A stretch of 64,000 bases of DNA from Candidatus Latescibacterota bacterium (GCA_022822725.1 JAJEAN010000007.1:1623045-1687044), one strand, 5' to 3'. Counted from the first letter of the stretch, positions 45,599 to 55,013 are shown. Program-made: numbers and translations. The notes: generated by a model from the sequence alone, not told the origin.

Positions 45599-46531
45599 AT
45601 GAACCTGTATTACCTGCAGTACTTCCTGGCGGTCGCGCGGCGCGAGAGTTTTTCCAGGGCTGCACGGGACATGCACGTGACGCAGCCCACGGTGAGCAAT
45701 GGCGTGCGGGAACTGGAAGAGACGCTGGGCGTGAGGTTGTTCAACCGGGGAAGCCGGCACGTTTCATTGACCATGGAAGGCAGGGCGCTGGTCGATTATG
45801 CCGTGCGCATCCAGGACCTCGCCGAGGAGGCGGAGAACCGCCTGGCCAGCGGAGACGTCCTGCCGGGCGAGGGGTTTACCTTCGGCGCCACCGACGCCGC
45901 GGTGACCTACCTGCTTACCGACATCCTCAAGCGCTACGTGGAGCGGTACCCGGAACTGGAATTGTCCGTGCACGTGTCGCCGTCCCAGTATCTGGTTGAG
46001 GAACTGCTGGCAAACCGTTCGGAATTCGCCCTGATCACTTTGCCCTACGCCCATCCCCGGATCGAGACCATGTCCATCTACCACGATTCCATGCCCCTGG
46101 TGGTCGGCGGCGGCCATCCCTACGCGGGACGGACCCCGGTCACCCTTACGGAAGTGGCGGAAGAGCCGTTGATTCTCTTTCACGCGGATTCCGTGTCCCG
46201 CCGGATCGTGGACGAACGATTCGCCGAGGTGGGCGTGTCGCCGCGCGTCGTCATGGAAATGCGCAGTCCGGAGGCCATGCGGAAACTCGTAGAGGCGGGC
46301 GTGGGGATTTCTTTCCTGCCCTCCCTGACGATCCAGGAGTCCATTGCAGCCGGCACGCTACGCGAGGTTGACGTGGAGGGCGTCGCCTTCAGCCGCGATA
46401 TCGGCGTGGCCTGGCGTCGCGGCCGGTACTTCAGCCCCGCACTGGAGGTACTGCTGGAGGATATATTCGGAAGTTACGGCGAGGGGGAGGCCTGGTCGGA
46501 GCGCCAGAAACTGGAACGGAATCAGTCGTAG
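45599..46531 (+). CDS. LysR-family transcriptional regulator
   Basis: The 310-residue protein has an N-terminal HTH (LAVARRESFSRAARDMHVTQ, then PTVSNGVRELEETLGVRLFN). The effector domain of about 210 residues starts TFGATDAAVTYLLTDILKRY. AAAGGAG lies before the ATG, and the upstream 60 bases are very AT-rich with several tataat-like boxes. The divergent neighbour, inositol-3-phosphate synthase, is the likely target by position. Its 3' end overlaps the convergent CcmH-like gene by ten bases. Confidence 0.92.
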   Translation: MNLYYLQYFLAVARRESFSRAARDMHVTQPTVSNGVRELEETLGVRLFNRGSRHVSLTMEGRALVDYAVRIQDLAEEAENRLASGDVLPGEGFTFGATDAAVTYLLTDILKRYVERYPELELSVHVSPSQYLVEELLANRSEFALITLPYAHPRIETMSIYHDSMPLVVGGGHPYAGRTPVTLTEVAEEPLILFHADSVSRRIVDERFAEVGVSPRVVMEMRSPEAMRKLVEAGVGISFLPSLTIQESIAAGTLREVDVEGVAFSRDIGVAWRRGRYFSPALEVLLEDIFGSYGEGEAWSERQKLERNQS

Positions 46532-47025
46532 GCGTTCAGTTCGTCGTCGATCCGGGACTGGTGCCGCGGATCTTTCGCCGGACGGTCTGTATCTTCCGGC
46601 ATCACCGCGTTCCCGCTGTTCAGGCGACCGGCCCGCCAACGGCGCAGCGTGAAGAAGATGAACCCGGCGCCGACGAGGAACATTAGCGGCGTAATGAGAT
46701 AGGCCATCCGGTTGAAACCTGAATTGGGCGGAGATGACAGGATGCGTTCCCCGTATATGCTTTTATAGTAGTCGACGATCTCCTCGCCGGTCTTGCCTTC
46801 GACGAGCATTATCCTGAGTTCCTCTTTCATCCTTTCAGCGGTACCCGAGTAATGCTTACTGAGCGGTGCGCGCCAGCAGCAAGGCGCAATCAACTGCTCC
46901 TCGACTACCGCGGCGATCCGTTCCAGTCCCGCGCTCATGACCGCGTTTACCCGTGAACTGGCCATCACGGTCGTCGCCAGGACTACGAGTAACGGTAGTA
47001 AGATAAAGAGGGTGGTTCGTCGCAT
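46522..47025 (-). CDS. CcmH/NrfF-like protein with Cys-Cys motif
   Basis: The 167-residue protein has a signal/anchor (FILLPLLVVLATTVMA), a periplasmic helical domain and a C-terminal membrane span (about 110-130, AYLITPLMFLVGAGFIFF). ERMKEELRIMLVEGKTGEEI and VDYYKSIYGERILSSPP match the CcmH/CycL/NrfF family of cytochrome c heme-lyase subunits. The expected thiol motif CxxC (as RCPxCQ) is replaced by adjacent cysteines in IAPCCWRAPLS, a variant that also occurs elsewhere in this family. No other cytochrome-c maturation gene is in the window. Heme lyase activity is therefore uncertain. Confidence 0.78.
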   Translation of the reverse strand: MRRTTLFILLPLLVVLATTVMASSRVNAVMSAGLERIAAVVEEQLIAPCCWRAPLSKHYSGTAERMKEELRIMLVEGKTGEEIVDYYKSIYGERILSSPPNSGFNRMAYLITPLMFLVGAGFIFFTLRRWRAGRLNSGNAVMPEDTDRPAKDPRHQSRIDDELNAYD

Positions 47026-47500
47026 GGTTCCAGATAGAAAGGCATCGGGTTGGGACAGTATACAGTTACTACTATTGTACATGCAAAATGGCACAACTGT
47101 CAATTGAATTCATCCTGGGATCTCACGGATTTTGCTTCCCGTCTGCTCCTTTTTGCTTCCCGCCGAAAGAATACGAAGGCCGCCAACAATACGGCTGGCT
47201 GGTTCCGGATCGGTTCGGTTTCCAGGTCCACGCTCCCTTAAATGGTCCGAACCAACAGTGATTATATAAGAGTTAGTCGAAAAGCCGGCCACGATTCTCG
47301 TTTTTTCTTTTATATCCTTGCGTTACCTGCACGGCGTTCCTATTCTGTGGCGCATTTCCCTGGATGCACGGTATTTGGAGGACCGTGCGTTCTCGCAGGA
47401 TACTCCGGGACCGTGTGACCGCGGAAACCCCTGACTGCCTGGTTATCGCGGCCGAAATCGAGTGACCACTGGTCAGGACAGGCCAACGGAGCAACCGAGC
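47026..47500. other. Intergenic region, no convincing gene
   Basis: AT-rich promoter-like sequence on the left. A direct repeat ttttgcttcccg lies at 47130-47141 and 47151-47162. The divergent genes (CcmH-like and MFS-HEAT) both need promoters here. Small open frames lack ribosome-binding sites. Confidence 0.5.
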
Positions 47501-49774
47501 ATGCTTTCACGAGGCGAAGTCAACCGTACCCTCCGGTCGTTCATATTCGCCAGCGGTCTATCGGGCGCCTGGGGACAGATGGTCGGCATGGGCACGGCCG
47601 TCTTCACCGGCTTCGTCCTTTCGCTGGGCGCGGACGCCTCCGATATCGCTTTCTATTCGGCCATTGCGTCGATCCTCGCTCCCGTCCAGATCCTTTCCTC
47701 CCTCTTCAGCAGATCCATCGAAAACAAAAAACGCTGGGTCGTGTGGAACGGCATCCTGGAGACCCTGTTCCGCGGGTTGTTGATTGCCATTCCCTTCCTG
47801 TTTGTCGAATCGCTGCACGAACAGATGCTGCTCATCTTCCTCATTGCGGGCCTGGTAACGGGTTATGTCTATTCCCCCTTCTTTTCGACCTGGGTCGCCG
47901 GTACCGTACCGGAGAACATCCGGGCGCGGTTCACGAGCCGGCAGACCATGGTCAGCAGTCTCGCGGGGATGGCGGTAGGTATCATCACGGGACGGTTCGT
48001 GGACTGGTTCCCGGACGAAGAGAAGCTGACGGCCTTCGTCGTAGTATTCACGGTTGGCACGGTGGTCGGCATATCGAGATACCTGGTCATCAGCCGCGCC
48101 CCTCATCCGTCCCACGCGACCGAGTCGGAAAACCGGAACCCGATCCGGTACCTGATGCAGCCCTTCAAGGACCGCCGGTTCCGGCAACTGGTCCTCTATT
48201 ACTCGTCCTGGCAGTTCGCCGTGGGGCTTTCCGGTCCGCTCTTCGGTGTGTTCATGCTCGATCGCCTGGGATTCGGGTACACTGCCATCTCCATGCTGAG
48301 CGCCCTGGGGACCCTGGCCACCATCGCGGGATACCGCGCCTGGAGTGTACTCATTGACCGGTTCGGCGGTAAACCCGTGGCTATGATCCTCATCGTGCCT
48401 GGTGCCTTGAACGCCTTCTTCTGGGGTTTCTGCCAGCCGGGAAACCATCTCATGGTCGCCGGCGCCATGGCCGTTTCGGGCCTGATCATGGGCGGAATCG
48501 GCCTTTCGGTCACGCCGCTTCTATACGCCTTGCTGCCTAAGGGAAACACGGACGAACGGGTGGCCTACCTGGCATCCTGGTCCACCTCCATCAACCTCCT
48601 CTACGCCGGCGGGCCCCTTCTCGGCGGTGTCCTGGTCGCTTCACTCGCCGGCGTTCAATTCACGGTGGGCGGCTTCCTGATCCAGGACATCAACCTGATG
48701 TTCTTCCTGAGCGGTGTCGCGCGGCTGGTACCGCTGTTCCTCCTTCGACCCGTCAAGGACGCCCGGTCCATTACCTCGCAGCAGCTTCTGACGAACATGT
48801 TCCGGGGCAACCTCCTGAGCTACGCCGTAAACTACATCGTGTTCAACGTGGCCACCGCCGAAGACCGCCGAGCGAGGGCGGCCTTCCGGCTGGGCCGTTC
48901 GCGCAACCCCATGGCCATCGACCATCTGGTCCACGCCCTTTCCGATGCCAGCGGCAAGGTGCGGCGGCAGGCCGCGCGGGCCCTGGGGGAAACCGGTTCG
49001 GAAGTGGCGGTCGACACGCTCATCCGGGAACTCGAGAGTTCTTCCTCGGACATACGCAGCGAAGCGGCTGAAGCCCTGGGCCAATTGAAGCACGCCCGGG
49101 CGGTGGACCCGCTGGTCGAGGCCCTGGAGGACGAGGACCCCCGCGTGCGGATCAGCGCCATTTCGGGGTTGGGACAGATCGAAGGCGACGACGTGCAGGA
49201 GCTGTTGTTCTGGCATTTCTCGAATAACGTCGACCCGCTGACCTTCCCGACGCTGGTCGAGGCCCTTAGCCACCGCGAGGACTACCGCATCATCAAACCG
49301 ACCTTCGATCGGCTTGGATCCTTCACGTCGCCCGCGGTACGGCTGCAGCTGCTGAACAGCATCTGCCGGACGCTGGGCGTCGGCGACCGGTTCTACAAGC
49401 TGCTGTCCATGGAGGAAAACGAGCGCTACGGCGAACTGGAAGGCATGATCAAGCGTACCGTCAACCAGTTCAAGGAATCGAAGTCCGTCCCCGAAGACAC
49501 GCGGCGCGGTGTCGAGAGCCTGTTCGCCCTTTTCGTACACGCCTACGAGCAAAACGACGTGGAGGCCATGATGGAACAGGCCCGCCTGCTCGCTGCGCTC
49601 ATCCGCGACAGCCACCCCGTGGTGGAACAGAGTCCTCTTGACACCCTGTCGATATACCTCATTATCATGACCATGAACCATTTCATCGACAGCGACGCCC
49701 ACAAGGACCTGCCCGGCGCGCAGGAGATCTTCCTGGCGGTGTGCATGCGTCGCATCGCCGCGCTGGTGAATTGA
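47501..49774 (+). CDS. MFS transporter fused to HEAT-repeat domain
   Basis: The 757-residue protein has about twelve membrane spans in the first 430 residues (e.g. SIENKKRWVVWNGILETLFR loop, IFLIAGLVTGYVYSPFFSTW, LMQPFKDRRFRQLVLYYSSW after the central loop). A C-terminal soluble part of about 300 residues follows. Residues about 450-560 are HEAT/PBS-lyase-type repeats: IDHLVHALSDASGKVRRQAA, VDTLIRELESSSSDIRSEAA and VDPLVEALEDEDPRVRISAI. The transporter half is degenerate MFS, and the cargo is unknown. I prefer the ATG at 47501 (GGAG nine bases before it) to a GTG at 47462 that lacks a ribosome-binding site. Confidence 0.8.
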   Translation: MLSRGEVNRTLRSFIFASGLSGAWGQMVGMGTAVFTGFVLSLGADASDIAFYSAIASILAPVQILSSLFSRSIENKKRWVVWNGILETLFRGLLIAIPFLFVESLHEQMLLIFLIAGLVTGYVYSPFFSTWVAGTVPENIRARFTSRQTMVSSLAGMAVGIITGRFVDWFPDEEKLTAFVVVFTVGTVVGISRYLVISRAPHPSHATESENRNPIRYLMQPFKDRRFRQLVLYYSSWQFAVGLSGPLFGVFMLDRLGFGYTAISMLSALGTLATIAGYRAWSVLIDRFGGKPVAMILIVPGALNAFFWGFCQPGNHLMVAGAMAVSGLIMGGIGLSVTPLLYALLPKGNTDERVAYLASWSTSINLLYAGGPLLGGVLVASLAGVQFTVGGFLIQDINLMFFLSGVARLVPLFLLRPVKDARSITSQQLLTNMFRGNLLSYAVNYIVFNVATAEDRRARAAFRLGRSRNPMAIDHLVHALSDASGKVRRQAARALGETGSEVAVDTLIRELESSSSDIRSEAAEALGQLKHARAVDPLVEALEDEDPRVRISAISGLGQIEGDDVQELLFWHFSNNVDPLTFPTLVEALSHREDYRIIKPTFDRLGSFTSPAVRLQLLNSICRTLGVGDRFYKLLSMEENERYGELEGMIKRTVNQFKESKSVPEDTRRGVESLFALFVHAYEQNDVEAMMEQARLLAALIRDSHPVVEQSPLDTLSIYLIIMTMNHFIDSDAHKDLPGAQEIFLAVCMRRIAALVN

Positions 49775-49864
49775 GTCGCATCCTGGTATAGACGATCTGC
49801 AATAACCATGAATGTGATGACCGAATGGCCCTGGCGGTCCGGACGGTCATGAGAGCGTTCGATC

Positions 49865-51001
49865 ATGAATAACAGCCGAGAAAAGTTTCACCTGGGTATC
49901 GCCGGGGCATGCGGCCGGGGCATGAGCTTCCGCGCCGCCTGCGACGCCCTGCCCCGGGTCCGCGTCCACGCCGTGTGCGATATCGACGCCGGCGCGCTGC
50001 CCGCCACCGCAAAGCTGCTGGGCGCCTCGGAACAGTACACAGACTACGATGAAATGCTGGAACGCTCCGACCTGGACGGCGTGATCATCGCCACGCCCAT
50101 GCCGTTGCACGCCACGCAGGCCGTCGCCGCGCTGGACCGGGGGTTGCACGTCTTCAGCGAGGTCCCGGCTGCGGTCTCGGTCGAGGAGTGCCGGGAGATC
50201 GTCCGGGCGGCCGGGGCCTCCGGCCGTGTGTACATGATGGGCGAGAACTACACCTACATCCGGGAGAACGTGCTGGTGAAGGCGCTCGTTAAGGCGGGGC
50301 ATTTCGGCACGCCCTACTACGCCGAGGGGGAGTACCTCCACGAGCTCAAGGGGTACGACGAGCATCGCCTGGCGGCCCGGGGCCTGCCGCCCGAACAGGT
50401 CTGGCGTCGTCACTGGCAGTCCGGAATCGACGGCATCACCTACGGGACCCACAGCCTGGGACCCATCCTCCAGTGGTTTGACGACCGCGTGGCGTACGTG
50501 ACCTGCCACGGCAGCGGGCATCACTACGTTGACGCGTCGGGCAAACCCTATGCACAGGACACCAGCGTCATGCTCTGCAAGATGGCAGGGGGCGGCCTCG
50601 CCAAGATCCGCATGGACCTCACTTCCGACCGGCCCCACGCATTGACCAACTACCAGCTCCAGGGGACCGACGGCTGCTACGAATCGGCCCGGGGCAAGGG
50701 GCAGCCGTACCGCCTCTGGCTTCGGTCGCAATGCGAGGACGACAACACGTGGATGGACCTTCACGAGCTGGAAGAAGCGTTCCTGCCCGACTGGATGCGG
50801 GCGGCTGCCGCGAAAGGCGCCGGGCACGGCGGGAGCGACTACCATGAACTGGTGGAATTTATCGAAGCCGCGGAAGGCCGGCGCAGGCCGTCCATCGGCC
50901 TGCACGAGGCCATGGACATGACCCTGCCCGGTCTCGTGAGCCAGCAATCCATTGCCGAGAACGGACGTTCGCTGCCGGTGCCGGACTCAAGGGACTGGTA
51001 G
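49865..51001 (+). CDS. Gfo/Idh/MocA-like protein with altered catalytic motif
   Basis: The 378-residue protein has the Rossmann start FHLGIAGACGRGMSFRAACD. The position of the catalytic-lysine motif EKP reads EVP (HVFSEVPAAVSVEECREIV), so the usual lysine is missing. MGENYTYIRENVLVKALVKA and the later SGIDGITYGTHSLGPILQWF retain the family's substrate-site layout. Such lysine-less members include glycosidase-like and non-dehydrogenase types, so oxidoreductase activity should not be assumed. It is followed by two fold-III PLP enzymes on the same strand. Confidence 0.85.
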   Translation: MNNSREKFHLGIAGACGRGMSFRAACDALPRVRVHAVCDIDAGALPATAKLLGASEQYTDYDEMLERSDLDGVIIATPMPLHATQAVAALDRGLHVFSEVPAAVSVEECREIVRAAGASGRVYMMGENYTYIRENVLVKALVKAGHFGTPYYAEGEYLHELKGYDEHRLAARGLPPEQVWRRHWQSGIDGITYGTHSLGPILQWFDDRVAYVTCHGSGHHYVDASGKPYAQDTSVMLCKMAGGGLAKIRMDLTSDRPHALTNYQLQGTDGCYESARGKGQPYRLWLRSQCEDDNTWMDLHELEEAFLPDWMRAAAAKGAGHGGSDYHELVEFIEAAEGRRRPSIGLHEAMDMTLPGLVSQQSIAENGRSLPVPDSRDW

Positions 51002-51033
51002 GCGTAATACGCTGTATCTCGCCGTCCCGTTGG

Positions 51034-51061
51034 CTATACATTGTCTATACATTGTCTATAC
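51034..51061. repeat. 11-bp tandem repeat
   Basis: ctatacattgt is repeated twice exactly (51034-51044, 51045-51055) with a partial third (ctatac). It lies between the Gfo/Idh-like gene and the DSD1-like gene, about 45 bases before the latter's start. Confidence 0.85.
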
Positions 51062-51103
51062 ACAAAGCTGCTCGCATCTAACGAGTAATCTGGAGAACGC
51101 CTC

Positions 51104-52192
51104 ATGGTCCGTCCCGGAAGTCCGATCGAAGACATCGACACCCCGGCCCTTGTGATCGACCTGGACCTTATGGAAGGCAACATCGCCCGCATGGCGGCGT
51201 TCTTCGCCGGCAAGGACGCCCATCTCCGGCCCCACACCAAGACGCACAAGACGCCGGTGCTCGCGCACAAGCAGATCGAAGCCGGCGCTCGGGGTGTTAC
51301 CTGCGCCAAGCTGGGTGAAGCCGAGGTCATGGCAGCGGCGGGCATACGGGACATCCTCGTGGCCAACCAGGTCGTGGGACGCGTCAAGATCGATCGTCTC
51401 GTCGCCCTGGCGCGCCACTCGGACGTCATCGTCGCTTCGGACCACGAGGAAAACGTCCGGGAGATCTCCGACGCGGCGCTGGCTGCCGGCACCCGGGTGA
51501 ACATGATCATCGAAGTCGACGTGGGCATGGAGCGCTGCGGCGTGCCGCCCGGTGAACCCGCGTGGCGGCTTGCCCAGGCCATCGACCGGCATCCCGGCGT
51601 CGTCTTCCGCGGGGTGATGGGCTACGAGGGCCACATCATCGGCAACCCGAACGACGAAGAACGGTACGCGGGGTGCCGGGAGTCCATGGCCATGCTGACC
51701 CAGACGGCCGATTACATCCGCGAACGGGGCCTGCCCGTGGACCTGGTCAGCGGAGGCGGCACAGGGACGTACAAGGTCACCGGAACTTTCCCGGGGGTGA
51801 ATGAAGTGCAGGCGGGATCCTACATCCTGATGGACGGGACCTACCAGAAACGTATCCCCGAGTTCGACTGCGCGCTGACGATCTACGCCACCATCGTCAG
51901 CCGGCCCGGGGACGAACTCGCCGTCGCCGACGCGGGCCTGAAGACCATGACCAATGACATGGGCCTGCAGACCGTTCGCGGCGTGGAAGGTGCGTCGATC
52001 CTCCGCCAGTCCGAGGAACACGTCAAGATCGAGCTGCCCGGCCCATCCTGCACACTCAGGCCGGGCGACAAGTTCCACATCGTCCCGAGCCATTGCTGCA
52101 CGACCATCAATCTCCATGACCGGTTCTACGGCGTGCGCAACGGGACCGTCGAATCCGTCTGGGACATCGCGGCGCGCGGGAAACTGCAATAA
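51104..52192 (+). CDS. DSD1/D-threonine-aldolase-family PLP enzyme
   Basis: The 362-residue fold-type III PLP enzyme has the Schiff-base lysine Lys46 in RPHTKTHKTPVLAHKQIE. The barrel segment GVTCAKLGEAEVMAAAGIRD follows, and the zinc-binding His/Cys are near the C-terminus (HIVPSHCCTTINLHD). The metal site groups it with D-threonine aldolase and D-serine dehydratase (DSD1), which break down D-3-hydroxyamino acids. GGAG lies before the ATG. It is followed after nine bases by a related enzyme. Confidence 0.9.
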   Translation: MVRPGSPIEDIDTPALVIDLDLMEGNIARMAAFFAGKDAHLRPHTKTHKTPVLAHKQIEAGARGVTCAKLGEAEVMAAAGIRDILVANQVVGRVKIDRLVALARHSDVIVASDHEENVREISDAALAAGTRVNMIIEVDVGMERCGVPPGEPAWRLAQAIDRHPGVVFRGVMGYEGHIIGNPNDEERYAGCRESMAMLTQTADYIRERGLPVDLVSGGGTGTYKVTGTFPGVNEVQAGSYILMDGTYQKRIPEFDCALTIYATIVSRPGDELAVADAGLKTMTNDMGLQTVRGVEGASILRQSEEHVKIELPGPSCTLRPGDKFHIVPSHCCTTINLHDRFYGVRNGTVESVWDIAARGKLQ

Positions 52193-52201
52193 GGAGCACC
52201 C

Positions 52202-53302
52202 ATGGATCCCCGATACCTCGTAACCAACGTTGATGAGATCCCCAGTCCGTCCATGCTGGTCTACCGCGAGCGGCTGCGGGAGAACATCGGCCGGACCCTG
52301 GAGATCGCGGGCGGTCCCGAACGCCTGCGTCCCCACATAAAGACCCACAAGATGCGCGCCGTCATCGAGATGCAGCGCGCGGCCGGGATCGACAAGTTCA
52401 AATGCGCGACCATATACGAGGCCCGCATGCTGGCGGAAATGGGCGTGGAGGACGTCTTCATCGCCTACCAGATGATCGGGCCCAACATCGGACGCCTGGT
52501 CGACCTCGCCGGCCGCTTTCCCGGGACGGCCTTCCGCTGCATGGTGGACGATGCGGGCGCGGCCGAAGCGCTGTCGGCGGCAGCGGCCGGCGCCGGCGTG
52601 ACCATCGACGTGTTGTTGGACTTCGACGTGGGCCAGCACCGCACCGGGATCGCGGCCGGTCCGAAAGCCCTGGAACTCTACACGCTGCTCGACCGCCTGC
52701 CCGGCATAACGCCCGGCGGCCTCCATGGCTATGATGGCCATAACCACCAGGCAGACATCGAAGAACGCCGGCAGGCCTGCGGCGCCGCGCTGGATCAGGT
52801 ACGGGCGTTCCAGGCCCGGCTGGAGGCCCGGGGCCTTCCCGTGCCGCGGCGCGTCATGGGCGGTTCCATATCCTTTCCTTGTTACGCCCCGGCCGAAGAC
52901 GTGGAACCCTCGCCCGGTACCTCGGTGTTCTGGGACTGGGGGTACAGCAGCCGCTTCCCCGACCTGCCTTTCGAAGCCGCGGCCCTGCTGCTCAGCCGCG
53001 TCATCAGCATGCCCACACCGACCCGCGTGACCCTCGACCTCGGCAACAAGGCCATCGCCTCGGACCCGGCCGGCCAGCGCGGCCTCCCCTGGAACCTTCC
53101 CGGCGCCGAACCCGGGATGCACAACGAGGAACACTGGATCATGGACTGTCCGGATACCTCGGGCCTGTCGGTCGGCGATTCCATCTACGTGTTCCCCACT
53201 CACGTGTGTCCCTGCTCCGCGCTGCATCGCCAGGTCTACGTGATCGACGGTGACGGCCGCTGCCGCGAGCAGTGGACGGTCGACGCGCGGAACCGGGAGT
53301 AG
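52202..53302 (+). CDS. D-threonine-aldolase-like fold-III PLP enzyme
   Basis: The 366-residue protein has the lysine in RPHIKTHKMRAVIEMQ and barrel segment KFKCATIYEARMLAEMGVED, with VLLDFDVGQHRTGIAAGPKA later. The metal-binding C-terminal segment is PTHVCPCSALHRQVYVIDGD. Its ribosome-binding site AAGGAG overlaps the intergenic nine bases, so it is co-translated with the preceding DSD1-like enzyme. The two are paralogues but clearly diverged. Together they suggest catabolism of D-3-hydroxyamino acids; a different beta-hydroxy or amino substrate is possible. Confidence 0.9.
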   Translation: MDPRYLVTNVDEIPSPSMLVYRERLRENIGRTLEIAGGPERLRPHIKTHKMRAVIEMQRAAGIDKFKCATIYEARMLAEMGVEDVFIAYQMIGPNIGRLVDLAGRFPGTAFRCMVDDAGAAEALSAAAAGAGVTIDVLLDFDVGQHRTGIAAGPKALELYTLLDRLPGITPGGLHGYDGHNHQADIEERRQACGAALDQVRAFQARLEARGLPVPRRVMGGSISFPCYAPAEDVEPSPGTSVFWDWGYSSRFPDLPFEAAALLLSRVISMPTPTRVTLDLGNKAIASDPAGQRGLPWNLPGAEPGMHNEEHWIMDCPDTSGLSVGDSIYVFPTHVCPCSALHRQVYVIDGDGRCREQWTVDARNRE

Positions 53303-53587
53303 AAACCCCACATCGCTCCGGTGAACAGAAGACAGTAGACGACCGGGACCGTGCACAGTGCGTGCGTATTCCCGGTCTTTCCCGCTCTCCGCCGACCTGG
53401 TTTTACCTGCCGATACCCCTCCGCGGTTATGTGACAATCCTGTTACAAATACAAACTTTGCTATTGACGAAGTTACATAAATACATTATCTTAAACTGTT
53501 CGTGCTTTTTGCGAAAACCGGGCCGTTTTCCTTCGGATTCGTCCCGGTGGTATGGGTTGATTCCGGGCACGTCGACAAGGTGCTTGC

Positions 53588-54367
53588 ATGTCGTTTGAGC
53601 AGATCCTCATCGAGCAGGACGGCGGGGTGGTCACGATCACGATCGACCATCCTCCCCTGAACGTGCTCAGCGCCCAGGTCGGACGAGAACTCGGCGAAGC
53701 GCTCGACCAGATAGACGACGACCGGGTTGCTTCCGTGGTTGTGCTCACGGGTAGCGGCGACCGGGCTTTTGCCGCCGGAGCCGACATCCGGGAACTGCAG
53801 CGGCTGTCGGGTTCGGAAGCCGAGGAAATGACCCATCGCTGGCATCGCCTCTTCCGGCGGATCGAAGGTTTCAGGCTGCCGGTCATCGCCGCCGTGAACG
53901 GGGTGGCGCTCGGAGGCGGATGCGAACTGGCCATGGCGTGCGACATTCGTTACGCCTCGGAGAAAGCCCGGTTCGGCCAGCCGGAAATCAATCTCGGCCT
54001 GGTTCCGGGATGGGGCGGCACGCAGCGGTTGCCGCGGCTCATCGGCAGGGGACGGGCCCTCGAGTTGATCATGACGGGCGATATGTTCGATGCCGCCGAG
54101 GCCCATCGCCTCGGGCTCGTCAATCGCGTTACGGCGCCGGAAGACCTGATGGAGACGGTCGGGGAACTGGCCGGGCGCATGGCCGCCAAGGGTGGCGTTG
54201 CGCTGGCTTCCATCAAGACCTGCGTCAACGAAGGGCTGGACCAGGGACTGGACGAAGCCCTGGCGCTGGAGGCCCGTGAATTCGGAGCGGTAAGCTCCAC
54301 AGAGGACAAGGCGGAAGGCATCGCGGCGTTTCTCGAGAAACGTCCCGCGGCATTCCGGGGTCGCTGA
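53588..54367 (+). CDS. Enoyl-CoA hydratase/isomerase (crotonase) family protein
   Basis: The 259-residue crotonase-fold protein has the oxyanion-hole segment GDRAFAAGADIRELQRL. It carries both catalytic glutamates of true enoyl-CoA hydratases: the first in LGGGCELAMACDIRYA, the second in GQPEINLGLVPGWGGTQRLP. Hydration of a 2-enoyl-CoA in fatty-acid or amino-acid breakdown is likely. AAGGTG lies before the ATG. A small unknown gene follows after 47 bases and an intrinsic terminator comes later, so the two form a short transcription unit. Confidence 0.92.
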   Translation: MSFEQILIEQDGGVVTITIDHPPLNVLSAQVGRELGEALDQIDDDRVASVVVLTGSGDRAFAAGADIRELQRLSGSEAEEMTHRWHRLFRRIEGFRLPVIAAVNGVALGGGCELAMACDIRYASEKARFGQPEINLGLVPGWGGTQRLPRLIGRGRALELIMTGDMFDAAEAHRLGLVNRVTAPEDLMETVGELAGRMAAKGGVALASIKTCVNEGLDQGLDEALALEAREFGAVSSTEDKAEGIAAFLEKRPAAFRGR

Positions 54368-54414
54368 GTCGAGGCGTGCGCACTCAATAAGCGACCTGGA
54401 ATTCATCGGTAACC

Positions 54415-54765
54415 ATGGGCACGCGGCAGGAAGAGAGCGATCGTATGCAGCAACTGGGACCCACCGAGGGCGAATACATTCAGGTAACAGGCGAATTCGA
54501 AAAGCGTGAAGCCATCGAGTTTTGCGTTCAGGATCTGAACAGCAAGAACATGGAATTCGGCGTCTGCGAGCAGGATGGCAAGTTCTTCGTGGCCCGGGTC
54601 ATCGTGCCGGACGAAGAGATCGATACCCGCTCCAAGATCGTCACGGTGCGCAGCGACCGGGTGGACATACACGGGAATCCGCGCGGGATCATCCGCAAAG
54701 GTGTATACAACTTCGTGGAATGGTACGCGGGCGGAGAAGTTACCGCCCAGGAAGCCGCCGTTTAA
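54415..54765 (+). CDS. Small soluble protein, unknown function
   Basis: The frame encodes 116 residues from the first ATG; the ATG at 54445 (residue 11, preceded by AGGAAGAGAG) may be the real start. The sequence alternates strands and acidic turns (GEYIQVTGEFEKREAIEFCV, KFFVARVIVPDEEIDTRSKI) and resembles a small beta-rich domain. No catalytic motif was seen. It lies between the enoyl-CoA hydratase gene and a strong terminator, so it is likely co-transcribed with the former. Confidence 0.6.
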   Translation: MGTRQEESDRMQQLGPTEGEYIQVTGEFEKREAIEFCVQDLNSKNMEFGVCEQDGKFFVARVIVPDEEIDTRSKIVTVRSDRVDIHGNPRGIIRKGVYNFVEWYAGGEVTAQEAAV

Positions 54766-54974
54766 ATCACGGGCCGGTCTGACCCGCCCCGGCGTGATCC
54801 GCTTGACTTTCAGGGGCCGCCTCGGTGTGACCCCCTCACTTTTTGCAGGGCCGCCCTGGCGAGTCAGCATCCCTACAAAGCCCGACCTACCCGGCCCGGA
54901 TAAGCCTGGACAGGCCTGTGCCTGACCGGGTCTCACGCATACAAAATGCCCGACTGAGTGCATCCCACTCGACG

Positions 54975-55013
54975 AAACCATGGAAGCTTACGACCAGCCT
55001 TCCATGGTTTTTT
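54975..55013 (+). terminator. Strong intrinsic terminator
   Basis: Perfect 12-base stem aaaccatggaag / cttccatggttt with a 12-base loop, followed by a T-run (six T from 55008). It lies 210 bases after the small gene and 90 bases before the ABC-F start. It separates the two transcription units, unless it acts as an attenuator in an ABC-F leader. Confidence 0.85.

Noticed and set aside
51056-53437. 793-codon minus-strand frame across the two D-amino-acid enzyme genes
   Set aside because: The plus strand carries two clear PLP enzymes with active-site lysines and ribosome-binding sites; the minus product is compositionally odd and has no motif.
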